Source: Drosophila miranda (lineage: Eukaryota > Arthropoda > Insecta > Diptera > Drosophilidae). From it: a stretch of DNA of 64,000 nucleotides. The stretch is taken from assembly GCF_003369915.1 (NCBI RefSeq), contig NW_022881603.1:10647249-10711248 (forward strand), in the 5' to 3' direction. Of this stretch, positions 37,573 to 49,205 are shown piece after piece (the first letter of the stretch is position 1; the number at the start of each line of letters is the position of its first letter). The notes under the pieces are model-generated. The model ran no database searches, was not told where the DNA came from, and saw only the letters and a list, made by a program, of their open reading frames with translations. A program made the translations under genes and the position numbers.

Positions 37573-38516
37573 GTCAGCAGCAGTCGGTCTGTCCGTCCCC
37601 TTCAGCGCCTAGTGCTCAAAGACTATAAGAGCTAGAGCAACGATGTTTTGGATCCAGACTTCTGTGATATGTCACTGCTACAAAAATATTTCAAAACTTC
37701 GCCCCGCCCACTTCCGCCCCCACAAGGACGAAAATCTGTGACATCCACAATTTTAAAGATATGAGAAAACCAAAAACGTAGAATTGTAGAGAATGACCAT
37801 ATCTTTAAGACTGCGGAATCTGAATTGGATCGTATTATTATTATAGCCAGCATCAAGAAAACAATTTCGTATTTTCTCGCCCTGTCTCTCTCTAACACAC
37901 ACGTAGCATAGGCGGCTTTGCTTAGAGTAAAACATTAGCGCCTAGATCTCAGAGACTACAAAAGCTAGAGCAACCAAATTTGGTATCCACACTCCTAATA
38001 TATCGGACCGAGACGAGTTTGTTTCAAAATTTCGCCACACCCCCTTCCGCCCCCGCAAAGGACGAAAATCTGGGGCATCCACAAATCTCAGAGACTATTA
38101 AGGCTAGAGTAACCAAATTTGGTATCCGCACTCCTGTTAGATCTTACTATAAAACGTGTATCTCAAAATTTCGCCCCACCCCCTTCCGCCCACACAAAGG
38201 ACGAAAATCTGTTGCATCCACAATATTGCACATTCGAGAAAACTAAAAACGCAGAATCATAGATAATGACCATATCTATCAGATTGCTGAATCTGGATCA
38301 GATCAGATCATTTTTATAGCCAATAGGAACAAATCAATTTGCAGTGGCTACGCATCGCCCGACGTCACGCTCAGACTGATTTTCTGTCTCTCACGCACTC
38401 TTTGTCGTGTCGTTTAACATTAGCGGCGTCTGCCGGAGGAGAGCCATACTGACTTAGTATCGGGTATAACCGTAGAGTTGCGGTGTCCGCAGCAACTCAC
38501 AACGTTCCCCCTCGTT
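37573..38516 (+). mobile_element. DINE-1-like repeat, 5' truncated
   Basis: Starts directly with GTCGGTCTGTCCGTCCCC joined to fat-spondin copy A and ends with AACGTTCCCCCTCG next to teflon copy B. The reverse-strand GA-rich tract near 38390 is shortened relative to other copies. Confidence 0.85.
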
Positions 38517-39902
38517 TTTGATTGTTGTGGTGGACCAGAAATGTTAGAGCTAAGAGAGTTATTGAATTTCGATCGCAGTTTGTTAAGCCTGGGACTTATC
38601 ATATAAGTCTTTGCCTCGTTTTTAGCCAATGGTTCACGCAGACTAGCAGGAACCGAGGTGATAGAAGTGCTATTTGTAGTACTATTTCGATTTTCCAAAG
38701 CGGACAGGACCGATTTCTCCTTAACTACAGATTTGGTTGTAGACGAGGTTAACGCTGGCCTAATCAAACTAACATAAGCTAAAGTTTTTGTCCTGCTCAA
38801 ATGGTTGATAAATGCTGGCTTCATTTCACTAGACTGGATCGCTTGAGTTAACATAACGCGGTTTTCTTTAGACTCAAATTTGTCACGTGGCAATTTTGTA
38901 GCTACAGCAGTGATTTGATATGGCAATTCCTGCCTAATGCTGGTGCCTTTTAAAGGCAGACGCCTGTCATTTAGATTCATAACGACTGGCTTTGACACAT
39001 CATTTCAAGGGAGCACATGATACGCTTTTTTACGCTGCTTAGGCGCTGTTTGATCGCCTCCCTTTTGCGGGAGTGTCTGGTAATGTTGTAGCTCTTAAGG
39101 TCGCAGATGCTCGGTGGTTTTTCCACTCTCCCCGGCTTGCGGGCTCGACGGAAACCTTTCGAGCTGTGGGCCTCTATCTCCTTCTCGGTGTAGTTTACTT
39201 TGCAGTACGTTTTCTTGACGGGTGTTTCTGTTATGATAGGTTCTGCCTGGATTTTCCTCTCCGCACGGCAATGTACTGACTGGACAGTTTGGGAGCTGGG
39301 AGAAATGTCGCCCTCATCTTCAAGCAACATGGCTTCCACTTCAGCTAGAATATTTCTTGCGGCACATTTTTCCCCAATATCTACCGGTACAAAAGTATTT
39401 ACCATTTAAAGTAAGTTAATGAACCTGTCGCACTGGACTTACCTTCTGTCCGAGAATCCGGAGGAGTTTTTGAATACGACTGTTCGTGGCTGACATTATT
39501 CAGTCCATCGACATCCACATCGAATGCTGCCAGGGCATTCATTATTTCTAAATTATTTACCAGGCACTCGGATGATCCTGGTTCCCCATCTGCATCTTCC
39601 ATTTCGCCTGCCAATCCCGAGTCGCCGCTGCTGCAGCTGTTTGCCTGCGACTGTACATCATCTTCTGAGCTCTCCAAGGACATCAGTTCCTCGACTCTGT
39701 AAACATTCTGCTCCTTTGTGAATTGCAACACGTCGCTGTGGGCCCACTGAAGGTGTCTCAGGAACTCCGGCAGATGAGTTAAAATGTCTTTGCAGAAATG
39801 GCAGAACATGGCGACCATGTTGTCCTTGGGCGAAACAACAACGTCCCCACATTTTTCAAAGTTCACATGTCCATCGCCCAGGATATCAAGAAACGAGGAC
39901 AT
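38517..39902 (-). pseudogene. tef: teflon copy B, longest copy, frameshifted
   Basis: Exon 1 is 39902-39443 (MSSFLDILGDG; C2H2 finger CHFCKDILTHLPEFLRHLQWAH). The intron is 62 bp (GTAAGT...GGTAG), then exon 2 starts at 39380. The reading frame stops at 38977 (EMMCQSQSL, TGA), but the neighbouring frame immediately continues with coding-like sequence (SKPVVMNLNDRRLPLKG... PPQQSK) for about 160 codons to the DINE at 38517. This looks like a 1-bp loss at about 38999-39005. Alone among the copies, B extends past the tandem-duplication joint (after KNEAK it reads TYMISPRLNKLRSKF), so it marks the left edge of the array. Known role of Tef: autosomal homologue conjunction in Drosophila male meiosis I. 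Confidence 0.68.
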
Positions 39903-39980
39903 TTTTATAACAACACGAAGACTGAACAACAAAACGCGAACTCATAAATCGAATGTTCAACAGCTGCTAATTCTCGTATC

Positions 39981-39992
39981 CAGTGTGACCGA
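39981..39992 (-). promoter_or_regulatory. Motif 1 core promoter element of teflon copy B
   Basis: Same 12-bp element and spacing as in copy A. It lies between the teflon ATG and the acceptor of fat-spondin exon 2, i.e. within the fat-spondin intron. Confidence 0.6.
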
Positions 39993-40093
39993 CCCTCAGA
40001 AATACACCAAAATATATCGTCTCATATATATTCCTCCCCTAGCTGCAGATGACACTATCGAGTGAAGTAGAGCGAATTTTAAATTTTTTTCAG

Positions 40094-42401
40094 TACTCCT
40101 GCTCGGTTCCCGCACGCACTCAAAGGTGCAACATTTCACCCACTTCACCATTACTGCAGAGCCTCAAACTGGCGCCAGACGCCCCCAAGTGGCCAGTCCT
40201 CGACGCGTAGGCCGGTTCCAGATATTTAGTGATTCGCTAACCCAATTCAATGATCGATGTGTGAACACCGTCTCGGAGGCGGATGACTTGCCCAAGACGG
40301 AAGTCCAGGTGATGTGGGTAGCTCCGGAGGCCGGATCTGGCTGCGTAGCACTCTCCGCCATGGTTTACGAGGGTCCGCGTGCGTGGTATGCAGATGACGG
40401 CAAACTGTCAGCGGTTATCTGTCAGCGCAAACCCGATGCTGCCACGGCTCAGAACTTCTGAGTCAGAAGGAATGTTGCGCCTGCGACGAGGCCAAGTACA
40501 GCGTTAGTTGAATAGGAAGTGGTTGCGGTCCTCAAGGTAACTATAATCAATTGTACTGGTCCCTTTGCAGTTTGTCTTCGAGGGCATCTGGTCGAATGAG
40601 ACGCATCCGAAGGACTATCCATTTGCCATCTGGTTGACCCACTTTTCGGACGTGATTGGGGCCTCGCACGAGGCCAAATTCTCATTTTGGGGCGAGAATC
40701 ACATTGCGACTGCCGGTTTTCGCTCATTGGCCGAATGGGGATCGCCAGCAGCTCTGGAGACGGAGCTTCGAGCCAACGGGCCCAAGCTGCGTACGTTGAT
40801 CAAAGCCGCAGGCCTCTGGTATCCGAATGTAAACGAGAACACCTCCTCCAAGTTCCGCGTGGATCGGAAGCATCCCAAGGTGTCTATGGTGTCGATGTTT
40901 GGTCCCTCCCCGGACTGGGTCGTGGGCATCAGTGGCGTCGACCTTTGCACTGACGACTGCAGCTGGAAGGAGTCTCTGGACTTCGATTTGTATCCCTGGG
41001 ATGCTGGCACTGACAGTGGGATCACTTACATGGTGAGGTCTTAGATTGCTCGGATGCCTCGTCCAATTGCCTAATGTCCATTCTGCTGTAGTCGCCCAAT
41101 TCAGAAACACAGCCCCCGGTACGGATGTACCGCATCACGACAATGTACCCAGAGGATCCCCGTGCTCCTTTCTACAACCCGCAGAGCCGCGAGATGACGC
41201 CACTGGCCAAGTTGCATCTGCGCAGAGAGAAGATTGTCTCGCGTAACTGCGATAAAGAGTTCCTGCAAGCGCTCCAGCTGAAGGTGTCGGACGATGCTGA
41301 GGAGCAGGACACTCGCGGTAAGATGCATTCATATTTTATTTTAATGCTAACTCCGTCTTCTTATTCCCAGCTGAGTGCCGTGTTAACGACTATTCCACGT
41401 GGAGCCCATGCTCTGTGACCTGTGGCAAGGGCATCCGAATGCGCAGTCGGCAGTATGTCTACCCCCAGCAGGCGGAGCAGACCAAGTGCAGTCGCCAATT
41501 GGTTTCCAAGGAGATGTGTGTGGCTGCGGTGGCCGAGTGCGCCGACGGCTCATCCCCCAGCCGCGACCGAGACGAGGATGAGGGCGAGAACCTGGCCAAC
41601 TCACAGTCACTGGTCAACGACAATGGCGAGGGAGCCGGTCTCTGCAAGACATCGCCCTGGAGCGTATGGTCCGAGTGTTCTGCCAGCTGCGGAATCGGAA
41701 TCACCATGCAGACTCGCACCTTTGTCAACCATCTGGGTAGCATGCGCTGTCCGCACATCACCATCGTGGAGATGAACAAGTGCATGCGGCCATACTGCAC
41801 CTACGAGCAAGTGGAGCTGCCCGATCCGACTTGTCCCACCACACAGTGGAGTGATTGGAGCCCGTGCTCAGCCACCTGTGGTCGCGGCGTGACCATCCGC
41901 ACCCGTCTCTTGTTGCTGGAGAACGGACCCGAGAAGGAGAACTGCACGCAGCGAATGGAGCTGCATCAACAGAAGGAGTGTGTTAACCCGCAGGACTGCC
42001 ACATCAATATGGAGCTGGCCAAGGACATTTGCGTTCAACAGCCGGACTCTGGTCCTTGCCGCGGCAGCTACCAGCGCTACGCCTTCAATCCGCACACCCA
42101 TCGCTGCGATGCGTTCAGCTACGGCGGTTGCCGTGGAAACCGGAACAACTTCCTTACGGAGAACGACTGTCTGCACACCTGCAGCATGACAGGCTCCGCC
42201 TCGAGCACAGCTGACCAGGATGGCAATCTACCCAAAGGCTGCATCATGTCCGAGTGGGAAAATTGGTCGGCCTGTAGCGTCAGCTGCGGCGTCGGCTTAT
42301 CCGAGGGCCATCGCTTTGTCATAAGCGAGCCGAAGCATGGCGGCCAGTCCTGTCCCAAGCGTTTGGTCAAACATCGTCGCTGCACTATGCCCGCCTGCTA
42401 G
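40094..42401 (+). pseudogene. fat-spondin: fat-spondin copy B (exons 2-5), frameshifted in exon 2 only
   Basis: Secreted extracellular-matrix protein of the F-spondin family. Exons: 40094-40502 (reeler/Spondin_N, GRFQIFSDSLTQFNDRC), 40571-41032 (PSPDWVVGISGVDLCTDDCSW, WDAGTDSGIT), 41092-41317 and 41371-42401. The last holds thrombospondin type-1 repeats (YSTWSPCSVTCGKG, WSVWSECSASCGIG, WSDWSPCSATCGRG), a Kunitz domain (CRGSYQRYAFNPHTHRCDAF, YGGCRGNRNNF) and a final TSR (WENWSACSVSCGVG). Introns are GT-AG. In exon 2 an extra T before GAGTCAGAA and an extra G after it create TGA at 40459-40461 and leave the following CCACDEAKY out of frame. Exon 1 is missing here; the first in-array exon follows teflon's promoter. 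A poly(A) signal AATAAA lies at 42466-42471. Confidence 0.85.
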
Positions 42402-42505
42402 CCTATCTTTTGGCAAGCTAAAAAATCCTCACCAATTACTCAATGTACGTCTCCACAGAGATTCAAATAAACACAATTACAATATTTTCATCTTAAATAC
42501 ATATA

Positions 42506-43928
42506 TCACACCACACAGTAACGCATGAGATACTGACGGGCCTTCCAGGGGTTGCCATTGGCGCGGTAGATGAGATGCAAGTTGAAGGCCGTCTCGTGCT
42601 GAAGTCCCAGAGTGTCCTCATACTCGGCAATCAGTGGATGATGCACGGCCAAGGCCTTTTCGTAGAACTCGACTGCGAGGTGGAGTATATTGGCCTGATG
42701 GTAGATGCATCCGATATTGTAGAAGATTTCCTGCTGGGCAGCGCACCTGCAGAAATCATCGCCAGCAGACCGGAGTTCTTTGTAGCGCTCGGCAAAGGCC
42801 ACCGCTTGAGCTACGGCTGCCGACTTCCGGAGCACCTTCTTCTGCAGGGCCAACTGATTGAAGACGACGGCTATGGAGAGCGCTACCAGGGGATCCGGAT
42901 TCTCGCGCAGCATGGGCACGTACACGTTGAGAGCGTACTTGAATGAACTGCAGTTGAGATGGTAGTGGCCCAGGAAGAGACGCATCTGTTGGTCGACAAG
43001 GGGCTGGCGATGCAGGAGACGCCTTATGTAGCGGCAGTACCGCATGTCCTCCCCCTTCTGGACGAGCAGGGAGAGCAGGTTCCACAAGTTTATCTGGTTC
43101 GGCTGCTTTGCGATGAGTTCAAGTAGATACGAAAACGCAATGGCGGAACCGTCATTGAAATAGCAGGCCAGTATCATAATCCTTTCAATCTCGTAATGGT
43201 AATACGTGAACCTCTTTGTGGTGACCATTGCGAAGCAGAGCTTCTCAGCGGCACTGCTCATGCCATGTGTGTGGGCCGTGCGCATCAGGTCCTGAAACAG
43301 ATCGTACTCATCCTTGATGGTCAGATCGGAGGCCTCTGATGCGGCACTCTTGCCGGGATCCTAAAGATCACTCAATTGAATGGAATTCTTTCGGAATCGT
43401 ACAAGTAAGTATTTTTACTTGCAGCTCCGGCTCTGTTGATCCCGTTTCCCCAGCTGCCAGACTTCGCATCTGCATAATGGCCTTTAAGCTCTCGGCGTTG
43501 TAGGTACTTCCGCCGTTGTCCGCCGCTATCATTTCCTCGCGATTTTTCAGCTTGATGGAATGTCTACTGAGCAAAACATATCCCACGTCCAGAAACTCTT
43601 CGATGCGCCCGATTTGCTTCAACATTACGCATATTTCGTAGAGCAGGCGAGCAATCAAGGGCTGACCCTCGACCTCGCCAGACTGCTCCAAGGCCTCGAC
43701 GGCCTCCTCATGCCGGCCCTGCTGTTTCAGAAGTGCGGACAGCGTGAACTTGGCATCGTAGCAAACGGGGGCTAGATGGACCACTCTCTGGTAGCATTGG
43801 ATGGCCTCATTGGTGCGATTTAGCTGGCGAAGACACTCCGCCTTCTGCAGCCAGACGAAGGCGGGACAGTCGAAGGTATCGCCATCGGTGATGGGACTCA
43901 TAAGGGCTATGGCCTCGGCCTTTGCCTC
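42506..43928 (-). pseudogene. TFIIIC 102 kDa subunit (GTF3C3-like), copy B: 3' portion fused to teflon
   Basis: The last exon is 43360-42506 and the preceding exon 43928-43419, with a 59-bp GTAAAA...TTTAG intron, phase 0. It encodes TPR-rich sequence of the TFIIIC subunit tau-131/GTF3C3 (LRQLNRTNEAIQCYQRVVHLAP; NIGCIYHQANILHLAVEFYEKAL). The stop lies about 105 bp from the fat-spondin stop, tail to tail. At 43928/43929 the TPR gene is joined without obvious microhomology to teflon sequence of the next unit, in frame. The N-terminal half of the protein is missing. I believe the fly orthologue is CG8950, from memory. Confidence 0.85.
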
Positions 43929-45213
43929 GTTTTTAGCCAATGGTTCACGCAGACTAGCAGGAACCGAGGTGATAGAAGTGCTATTTGTAGTACTATTTCG
44001 ATTTGTCAAAGCGGACAGGACCGATTTCTCCTTAACTACAGATTTGGTTGTAGACGAGGTTAACGCTGGCCTAATCAAACTAACATAAGCTAAAGTTTTT
44101 GTCCTGCTCAAATGGTTGATAAATGCTGGCTTCATTTCACTAGACTGGATCGCTTGAGTTAACATAACGCGGTTTTCTTTAGACTCAAATTTGTCACGTG
44201 GCAATTTTGTAGCTACAGCAGTGATTTGATATGGCAATTCCTGCCTAATGCTGGTGCCTTTTAAAGGCAGACGCCTGTCATTTAGATTCATAACGACTGG
44301 CTTTGACACATCATTTCAACGAAGCGCATGATACGCTTTTTTACGCTGCTTAGGCGCTGTTTGATCGCCTCCCTTTTGCGGGAGTGTCTGGTAATGTTGT
44401 AGCTCTTAAGGTCGCAGATGCTCGGTGGTTTTTCCACTCTCCCCGGCTTGCGGGCTCGACGGAAACCTTTCGAGCTGTGGGCCTCTATCTCCTTCTCGGT
44501 GTAGTTTACTTTGCAGTACGTTTTCTTGACGGGTGTTTCTGTTATGATAGGTTCTGCCTGGATTTTCCTCTCCGCACGGCAATGTACTGACTGGACAGTT
44601 TGGGAGCTGGGAGAAATGTCGCCCTCATCTTCAAGCAACATGGCTTCCAATTCTGCTAGAATATTTCTTGCGGCACATTTTTCCCCAATATCTACCGGTA
44701 CAAAAGTATTTACCATTTAAAGTAAGTTAATGAACCTTTCGCACTGGACTTACCTTCTGTCCGAGAATCCGGAGGAGTTTTTGAATACGACTGTTCGTGG
44801 CTGACATTATTCAGTCCATCGACATCCACATCGAATGCTGCCAGGGCATTCATTATTTCTAAATTATTTACCAGGCACTCGGATGATCCTGGTTCCCCAT
44901 CTGCATCTTCCATTTCGCCTGCCAATCCCGAGTCGCCGCTGCTGCAGCTGTTTGCCTGCGACTGTACATCATCTTCTGAGCTCTCCAAGGACATCAGTTC
45001 CTCGACTCTGTAAACATTCTGCTCCTTTGTGAATTGCAACACGTCGCTGTGGGCCCACTGAAGGTGTCTCATGAACTCCGGCAGATGAGTGAAAATGTCT
45101 TTGCAGAAATGGCAGAACATGGCGACCATGTTGTCCTTGGGCGAAACAACAACGTCCCCACATTTTTCAAAGTTCACATGTCCATCGCCCAGGATATCAA
45201 GAAAAGAGGACAT
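43929..45213 (-). pseudogene. tef: teflon copy C, frameshifted, 3' end replaced by TFIIIC102
   Basis: Exon 1 is 45213-44754, intron 62 bp, exon 2 from 44691 to a TGA at 44288. That gives a 287-codon frame: finger CHFCKDIFTHLPEFMRHLQWAH, acidic middle (LMSLESSEDDVQSQ), basic ending (RRARKPGRVEKPPS, TRHSRKREAIKQRL). The downstream coding continues in the next frame (44309 onward), as in copies B and D, and runs in frame into TFIIIC102 at the joint. Exon phases agree with copies B and D, and the donor and acceptor are intact. If transcribed, it could give a truncated Tef retaining only the N-terminal finger. Confidence 0.68.
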
Positions 45214-45297
45214 TTTTATAACAACACGAAGACTGAACAACAAAAAAAACGCGCGAACTCATAAATCGAATGTTCAACAGCTGCTAATTCTCGTATC

Positions 45298-45309
45298 CAG
45301 TGTGACCGA
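45298..45309 (-). promoter_or_regulatory. Motif 1 core promoter element of teflon copy C
   Basis: Identical to the element in the other copies. Between it and the ATG, copies C and D have an expanded A-run plus GCGC that A and B lack. Confidence 0.6.
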
Positions 45310-45410
45310 CCCTCAGAAATACACCAAAATATATCGTCTCATATATATTCCTCCCCTAGCTGCAGATGACACTATCGAGTGAAGTAGAGCGAATTTTAAA
45401 TTTTTTTCAG

Positions 45411-47718
45411 TACTCCTGCTCGGTTCCCGCACGCACTCAAAGGTGCAACATTTCACCCACTTTACCATTACTGCAGAGGCTCAAACTGGCGCCAGACGCC
45501 CCCAAGTGGCCAGTCCTCGACGCGTAGGCCGGTTCCAGATATTTAGTGATTCGCTAACCCAATTCAATGATCGATGTGTGAACACCGTCTCGGAGGCGGA
45601 TGACTTGCCCAAGACGGAAGTCCAGGTGATGTGGGTAGCTCCGGAGTCCGGATCTGGCTGCGTAGCACTCTCCGCCATGGTTTACGAGGGTCCGCGTGCG
45701 TGGTATGCAGATGACGGCAAACTGTCAGCGGTAATCTGTCAGCGCAAACCCGATGCTGCCACGGCTCAGAACTTCTGAGTCAGAAGGAATGTTGCGCCTG
45801 CGACGAGGCCAAGTACAGCGTTAGTTGAATAGGAAGTGGTTGCGGTCCTCAAGGTAACTATAATCAATTGTACTGGTCCCTTTGCAGTTTGTCTTCGAGG
45901 GCATCTGGTCGAATGAGAAGCATCCGAAGGACTATTCATTTGCCATCTGGTTGACCCACTTTTCGGACGTGATTGGGGCCTCGCACGAGTCCAACTTCTC
46001 ATTTTGGGGCGAGAATCACATTGCGACTGCCGGTTTTCGCTCATTGGCCGAATGGGGATCGCCAGCAGCTCTGGAGACGGAGCTTCGAGCCAACGGGCCC
46101 AAGCTGCGTACGTTGATCAAAGCCGCAGGCCTCTGGTATCCGAATGTAAACGAGAACACCTCCTCCAAGTTCCGCGTGGATCGGAAGCATCCCAAGGTGT
46201 CTATGGTGTCGATGTTTGGTCCCTCCCCGGACTGGGTCGTGGGCATCAGTGGCGTCGACCTTTGCACTGACGACTGTAGCTGGAAGGAGTCTCTGGACTT
46301 CGATTTGTATCCCTGGGATGCTGGCACTGACAGTGGGATCACTTACATGGTGCGGTCTTAGATTGCTCGGATGCCTCGTCCAATTGCCTAATGTCCATTC
46401 TGCTGTAGTCGCCCAATTCAGAAACACAGCCCCCGGTACGGATGTACCGCATCACGACAATGTACCCAGAGGATCCCCGTGCTCCTTTCTACAACCCGCA
46501 GAGCCGCGAGATGACGCCACTGGCCAAGTTGCATCTGCGCAGAGAGAAGATTGTCTCGCGTAACTGCGATGAAGAGTTCCTGCAAGCGCTCCAGCTGGAG
46601 GTGTCGGACGATGCTGAGGAGCAGGACACTCGCGGTAAGATGCATTCATATTTTATTTTAATGCTAACTCCATCTTCTTATCCCCAGCTGAGTGCCGTGT
46701 TAACGACTATTCCACGTGGAGCCCATGCTCTGTGACCTGTGGCAAGGGCATCCGAATGCGCAGTCGGCAGTATGTCTACCCCCAGCAGGCGGAGCAGACC
46801 AAGTGCAGTCGCCAATTGGTTTCCAAGGAGATGTGTGTGGCTGCGGTGGCCGAGTGCGCCGACGGCTCATCCCCCAGCCGCGACCAAGACGAGGATGAGG
46901 GCGAGAACCTGGCCAACTCACAGTCACTGGTCAACGACAATGGCGAGGGAGCCGGTCTCTGCAAGACATCGCCCTGGAGCGTATGGTCCGAGTGTTCTGC
47001 CAGCTGCGGAATCGGAATCACCATGCAGACTCGCACCTTTGTCAACCATCTGGGTAGCAAGCGCTGTCCGCACATCACCATCGTGGAGATGAACAAGTGC
47101 ATGCGGCCATACTGCACCTACGAGCAAGTGGAGCTGCCCGATCCGACTTGTCCCACCACACAGTGGAGTGATTGGAGCCCGTGCTCAGCCACCTGTGGTC
47201 GCGGCGTGACCATCCGCACCCGTCTCTTGTTGCTGGAGAACGGACCCGAGAAGGAGAACTGCACGCAGCGAATGGAGCTGCATCAACAGAAGGAGTGTGT
47301 TAACCCGCAGGACTGCCACATCAATATGGAGCTGGCCAAGGACATTTGCGTTCAACAGCCGGACTCTGGTCCTTGCCGCGGCAGCTACCAGCGCTACGCC
47401 TTCAATCCGCACACCCATCGCTGCGATGCGTTCAGCTACGGCGGTTGCCGTGGAAACCGGAACAACTTCCTTACGGAGAACGACTGTCTGCACACCTGCA
47501 GCATGACAGGCTCCGCCTCGAGCACAGCTGACCAGGATGGCAATCTACCCAAAGGCTGCATCATGTCCGAGTGGGAAAATTGGTCGGCCTGTAGCGTCAG
47601 CTGCGGCGTCGGCTTATCCGAGGGCCATCGCTTTGTCATAAGCGAGCCGAAGCATGGCGGCCAGTCCTGTCCCAAGCGTTTGGTCAAACATCGTCGCTGC
47701 ACTATGCCCGCCTGCTAG
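45411..47718 (+). pseudogene. fat-spondin: fat-spondin copy C (exons 2-5), frameshifted in exon 2 only
   Basis: Exons are 45411-45819, 45888-46349, 46409-46634 and 46688-47718, with the same domain order as copy B. It shares the exon 2 lesion (TGA at 45776-45778). The donor after exon 3 is GTGCGG instead of GTGAGG, which may weaken splicing. From exon 3 onward the frame is open to the TAG, with all TSR and Kunitz cysteines present. Confidence 0.85.
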
Positions 47719-47822
47719 CCTATCTTTTGGCAAGCTAAAAAATCCTCACCAATTACTCAATGTACGTCTCCACAGAGATTCAAATAAACACAATTACAAT
47801 ATTTTCATCTTAAATACATATA

Positions 47823-49205
47823 TCACACCACACAGTAACGCATGAGATACTGACGGGCCTTCCAGGGGTTGCCATTGGCGCGGTAGATGAGATGCAAGTT
47901 GAAGGCCGTCTCGTGCTGAAGTCCCAGAGGGTCCTCATACTCGGCAATCAGTGGATGATGCACGGCCAAGGCCTTTTCGTAGAACTCGACTGCGAGGTGG
48001 AGTATATTGGCCTGATGGTAGATGCATCCGATATTGTAGAAGATTTCCTGCTGGGCAGCGCACCTGCAGAAATCATCGCCAGCAGACCGGAGTTCTTTGT
48101 AGCGCTCGGCAAAGGCCACCGCTTGAGCTACGGCTGCCGACTTCCGGAGCACCTTCTTCTGCAGGGCCAACTGATTGAAGACGACGGCTATGGAGAGCGC
48201 TACCAGGGGATCCGGATTCTCGCGCAGCATGGGCACGTACACGTTGAGAGCGTACTTGAATGAACTGCAGTTGAGATGGTAGTGGCCCAGGAAGAGACGC
48301 ATCTGTTGGTCGACAAGGGGCTGGCGATGCAGGAGACGCCTTATGTAGCGGCAGTACCGCATGTCCTCCCCCTTCTGGACGAGCAGGGAGAGCAGGTTCC
48401 ACAAGTTTATCTGGTTCGGCTGCTTTGCGATGAGTTCAAGTAGATACGAAAACGCAATGGCGGAACCGTCATTGAAATAGCATTGAAATACGTGAACCTC
48501 TTTGTGGTGACCATTGCGAAGCAGAGCTTCTCAGCGGCACTGCTCATGCCATGTGTGTGGGCCGTGCGCATCAGGTCCTGAAACAGATCGTACTCATCCT
48601 TGATGGTCAGATCGGAGGCCTCTGATGCGGCACTCTTGCCGGGATCCTAAAGATCACTCAATTGAATGGAATTCTTTCGGAATCGTACAAGTAAGTATTT
48701 TTACTTGCAGCTCCGGCTCTGTTGATCCCGTTTCCCCAGCTGCCAGACTTCGCATCTGCATAATGGCCTTTAAGCTCTCGGCGTTGTAGGTACTTCCGCC
48801 GTTGTCCGCCGCTATCATTTCCTCGCGATTTTTCAGCTTGATGGAATGTCTACTGAGCAAAACATATCCCACGTCCAGAAACTCTTCGATGCGCCCGATT
48901 TGCTTCAACATTACGCATATTTCGTAGAGCAGGCGAGCAATCAAGGGCTGACCCTCGACCTCGCCAGACTGCTCCAAGGCCTCGACGGCCTCCTCATGCC
49001 GGCCCTGCTGTTTCAGAAGTGCGGACAGCGTGAACTTGGCATCGTAGCAAACGGGGGCTAGATGGACCACTCTCTGGTAGCATTGGATGGCCTCATTGGT
49101 GCGATTTAGCTGGCGAAGACACTCCGCCTTCTGCAGCCAGACGAAGGCGGGACAGTCGAAGGTATCGCCATCGGTGATGGGACTCATAAGGGCTATGGCC
49201 TCGGC
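47823..49205 (-). pseudogene. TFIIIC102-like copy C, 3' portion with internal deletion, fused to teflon
   Basis: Same exon structure as copy B. About 30 bp are missing at 48480-48490, where GGCCAGTATCATAATCC... is replaced by a repeated CATTGAAATA. This removes part of the YHYEIERIMILACYF segment and shifts the frame. It also carries a T-to-P-type change (EYEDPLGLQ). Confidence 0.85.

Larger units (their letters stand above)
43929..49205. repeat. Tandem unit C: teflon / fat-spondin / TFIIIC102 (5277 bp)
   Basis: This is one complete repeat unit from duplication joint to duplication joint. The joint sequence GCCTCGGC|CTTTGCCTCG occurs at 43928/43929 and 49205/49206. Copy B shows the unjoined teflon side and copy D the unjoined TFIIIC side, which fixes the breakpoints exactly. 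Copies differ by scattered substitutions and small indels. Confidence 0.93.

Noticed and set aside
41459..41800. Minus-strand frames opposite the TSR exon, repeated in copies C and D
   Set aside because: Shadows of the fat-spondin coding strand; the repetition only reflects the tandem duplication.
42575..42946. 123-codon plus-strand frame (MQVEGRLVLK...) in three copies
   Set aside because: Antisense to the TFIIIC102 TPR exon, which is the recognised coding strand.
43368..44309. Calling the teflon::TFIIIC102 chimera a functional new gene
   Set aside because: The open frame has no ATG at its start and lies out of frame with teflon exons; without expression data it is only reported as a finding.
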